A stretch of DNA of 6,781 nt from an uncultured bacterium. GTDB taxonomy: Bacteria; Planctomycetota; Phycisphaerae; Phycisphaerales; SM1A02. The stretch is from NCBI GenBank assembly GCA_903914045.1, contig CAIWNO010000481.1, forward strand, positions 1-6,781, read 5' to 3'. Below, in pieces: positions 5,300-6,781 of this stretch. The position numbers and the translations under genes were made by a program. The notes below the pieces were generated by a model. The model ran no database searches and was not told the DNA's origin. It saw only the letters and a program-made list of their open reading frames with translations. Numbering within the stretch: position 1 is the stretch's first letter; every line of letters begins with the position of its first letter.

Positions 5300-6517
5300 T
5301 CAGGTCGCAGATTGGACTTTCTGCTTGGGCAATACCGCGCGCACGGCTTCGTAGGCCAACAACACCACTGTAAAAGTGAGAGCAATTGCCGAGAACATTT
5401 TCAGATATCCGGGCGCATTCCAATTGCGCATCCAAATAATAATCAGCAAGCACACTGGCAAGTGCGTTAGGTACAGCCAAAATGCACGGTCCACGAAATA
5501 TTTCACCACGGTATTTGTTTGCTGCAGCCACCGCTCAGCAAGACCAATGCCGCCCAAAATAAGCGGCCATGTAGTGAGCGCAATTGCGCCCTGGGTCACT
5601 ACAAACAAAGTGCGCATGTTGTCGCTTGCCATGTCCTGACCGTCGCGTAATTGAAATTGCCATTTCAATTCAAATCCCACGGCCACTATCAAGCACAGCA
5701 CGCCACAACAGAAACGTGTGCCCGCCCGCGGCTTCAAAGCTTGAATAAATTCCTTGTGTCGATATAAAATCCATCCAAAGAAAAAATAGATTCCGTAAGA
5801 CACCACAACATTCGTCCGCGGCACAAATGTCATATCTGGAATATCTATTCCGGGCGCCGACATGGGCAACATGCTCCACCATGTCAGCGCCGCCAATGTT
5901 GGAATAAGTAAAATTCGTAGTCGCCCACACAGAAAAGTTTGCGCCAATGAATCGGCGGACGCACAAATTTTTCGCGGGACAACTTTGCTGAATCCTATGA
6001 ATACAAGTGCAATGAGATAGAAAATAAGCAGGTAATACAAAAACCAAAAATAGTTTGGAGTTGGATTGGCCCAGGGATTCTCCAAGAATGTGGTTGCCAT
6101 TTGTGACGGAGTAGGTTGGCCAGCGATGATTGGCGAGCGCATGGCGCCCATGACAAAACTGGCACTCTCCAGTGGAAACATGACAACCCAGCCAACAACA
6201 AGTGGCAGCGCTATGGAGCGAGCGCGGTTGGCGATAAGACCCCACGCGCCTCGGTGTTGATACACGAACGCGCTAAAAAAACCCGCCATGACAAAAAAAG
6301 TCACCATGCAGAATATATGAATAGGAATTGCAATCAACGGCGCAAGCATTGTGGACTGTGGATCGCGGTAAGGCCAAAGTGCATCAGGCGAGTTCGGAAT
6401 AAAACTTATAGACGAATGCAGCACCACCACCAGCATCATCATGGCGGCGCGAATGAAATCTAAACCGTGATAGTGCTCTGGCGCACCAGTTGAATTGTGA
6501 TCTGAAATAGTCAACAT
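5300..6517 (-). CDS. Acyltransferase 3 family multi-pass membrane protein (OpgC-like)
   Basis: Likely transfers an acyl group, such as acetyl or succinyl, to an envelope sugar; the substrate cannot be read from sequence. The protein is 405 aa, a normal family length, with about ten hydrophobic segments. The family R-x10-H motif is at Arg23 and His34 in segment 1 (LDFIRAAMMMLVVVLHS). FFVMAGFFSAF (74-84) and RARSIALPLVVGWVVMFPLE (98-117) match the pattern of the OpgC/MdoC branch, which succinylates periplasmic glucans, and AFWLYLTHLPVCLL near the C-terminus is the usual late His-containing segment. The start at 6517 is supported by AGGA 7 nt upstream. It is a single gene on its strand here, convergent with the PEP-CTERM operon. 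A link to decorating the glycan those proteins bind is speculative. Confidence 0.88.
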   Translation of the reverse strand: MLTISDHNSTGAPEHYHGLDFIRAAMMMLVVVLHSSISFIPNSPDALWPYRDPQSTMLAPLIAIPIHIFCMVTFFVMAGFFSAFVYQHRGAWGLIANRARSIALPLVVGWVVMFPLESASFVMGAMRSPIIAGQPTPSQMATTFLENPWANPTPNYFWFLYYLLIFYLIALVFIGFSKVVPRKICASADSLAQTFLCGRLRILLIPTLAALTWWSMLPMSAPGIDIPDMTFVPRTNVVVSYGIYFFFGWILYRHKEFIQALKPRAGTRFCCGVLCLIVAVGFELKWQFQLRDGQDMASDNMRTLFVVTQGAIALTTWPLILGGIGLAERWLQQTNTVVKYFVDRAFWLYLTHLPVCLLIIIWMRNWNAPGYLKMFSAIALTFTVVLLAYEAVRAVLPKQKVQSAT

Positions 6518-6524
6518 AGAAAGA

Positions 6525-6528
6525 TCCT
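6525..6528 (-). promoter_or_regulatory. Ribosome binding site for the acyltransferase gene
   Basis: AGGA on the minus strand, 7 nt before the ATG at 6517, supporting that start. Confidence 0.6.
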
Positions 6529-6645
6529 ATAGCGGTGATGATGCGTTCATTTTTGTTTATGGGGTAAGGCGAGCAAAACCGGTGGCGTTATCTGTGCATG
6601 GAATGTCTTTGAAGCCGCTTGCACATGCGTCACCGTTCATATTTT

Positions 6646-6673
6646 TAAATATTTATGTAATTGCGTACATCAA
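6646..6673 (-). promoter_or_regulatory. Weak candidate promoter for the acyltransferase gene
   Basis: On the minus strand, TTGATG (6673-6668) and TATTTA (6651-6646) are separated by 16 nt in an AT-rich stretch. The match to a sigma-70 consensus is partial. The implied 5' leader would be about 120 nt. Confidence 0.25.
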
Positions 6674-6677
6674 ATAC

Positions 6678-6705
6678 TTGCATTCACTGCGCGCGGTGCT
6701 ATAGT
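6678..6705 (+). promoter_or_regulatory. Sigma-70-like promoter reading off the right edge
   Basis: TTGCAT (6678-6683) and TATAGT (6700-6705) with a 16-nt spacer lie close to the TTGACA/TATAAT consensus. The start of transcription would be near 6712. No start codon with a ribosome site is visible before the window ends, so the gene it serves lies beyond 6781. Confidence 0.45.
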
Positions 6706-6723
6706 GGTTGTACATCCAGAGTA

Positions 6724-6747
6724 TTGGGCGGTCTCCATAAAGCCCAA
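6724..6747 (+). other. Hairpin in the presumed leader at the right edge
   Basis: TTGGGC (6724-6729) and GCCCAA (6742-6747) are exact complements across a 12-nt loop, about 12 nt after the predicted transcription start. It could open a structured 5' leader or a small RNA. No known RNA family is recognised and the element is cut by the window end. Confidence 0.4.
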
Positions 6748-6781
6748 GCAGCAACCGATCCTAGTGAGCAATCACGGGGGA

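Noticed and set aside
5281..5310. Direct repeat GGTCGCA (5284-5290 and 5303-5309) as an attachment site
   Set aside because: Only 7 bp, no integrase or mobile element nearby, and one copy lies inside the acyltransferase coding end.
5670..6245. 191-codon minus-strand open frame inside the acyltransferase gene
   Set aside because: It is another frame of the same strand, rich in Cys, His and Trp, with no coherent domain, whereas the 405-aa frame has full acyltransferase features.

Overview
The window looks like chromosomal DNA of a planctomycete, probably of the Phycisphaerae type. This is inferred from the sequence, not from a database match. The clues are three small secreted proteins ending in a PAPG + hydrophobic stretch + RRR sorting tail (the PEP-CTERM-like form common in that group), a secreted YHYH-family protein with two C-terminal dockerin/EF-hand-like DxDGSGxVDxxD loops, and an ECF sigma factor paired with a single-pass membrane regulator. 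Base composition is mixed: coding lines sampled by hand range from about 43% to 60% GC.

Left block, minus strand, 2926 down to 22. Three genes are read in the order YHYH/dockerin protein, ECF sigma factor, predicted membrane anti-sigma factor with a LolA/RseB-like outer domain. Both junctions are 4-bp stop/start overlaps (GTGA, then ATGA), so this is almost certainly one translationally coupled operon. It reads as a surface-sensing unit: an exported protein, the sigma factor, and a transmembrane regulator whose outer domain carries an in-frame 81-bp tandem repeat.

Centre. About 530 bp without a convincing gene (2927-3460) separates this operon from a divergent plus-strand unit. It is AT-rich in the middle and contains several exact dyads. 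Those nearest the plus-strand gene could form alternative hairpins in a 5' leader.

Right-centre block, plus strand, 3461-5263. Three PEP-CTERM-like secreted proteins: a beta-sandwich protein of unknown function, a C-type-lectin-like protein and an unrecognised protein. The first two are 1 bp apart and share a 58-bp DNA repeat (57/58 identical) encoding the sorting tail, although their gene bodies differ strongly in GC.

Right block, minus strand, 6517 down to 5300: a multi-pass acyltransferase-3 family membrane protein, possibly OpgC-like, convergent with the PEP-CTERM genes. Upstream of it is a good plus-strand promoter-like sequence followed by a hairpin, so another transcription unit probably begins at the right edge.

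Together the genes suggest envelope and surface biology: exported proteins held at the surface by sorting tails, a possible glycan-modifying acyltransferase, and a sigma/anti-sigma pair that may respond to the state of the envelope. That link is inference. No RNA gene, CRISPR array, transposase or insertion sequence was recognised.
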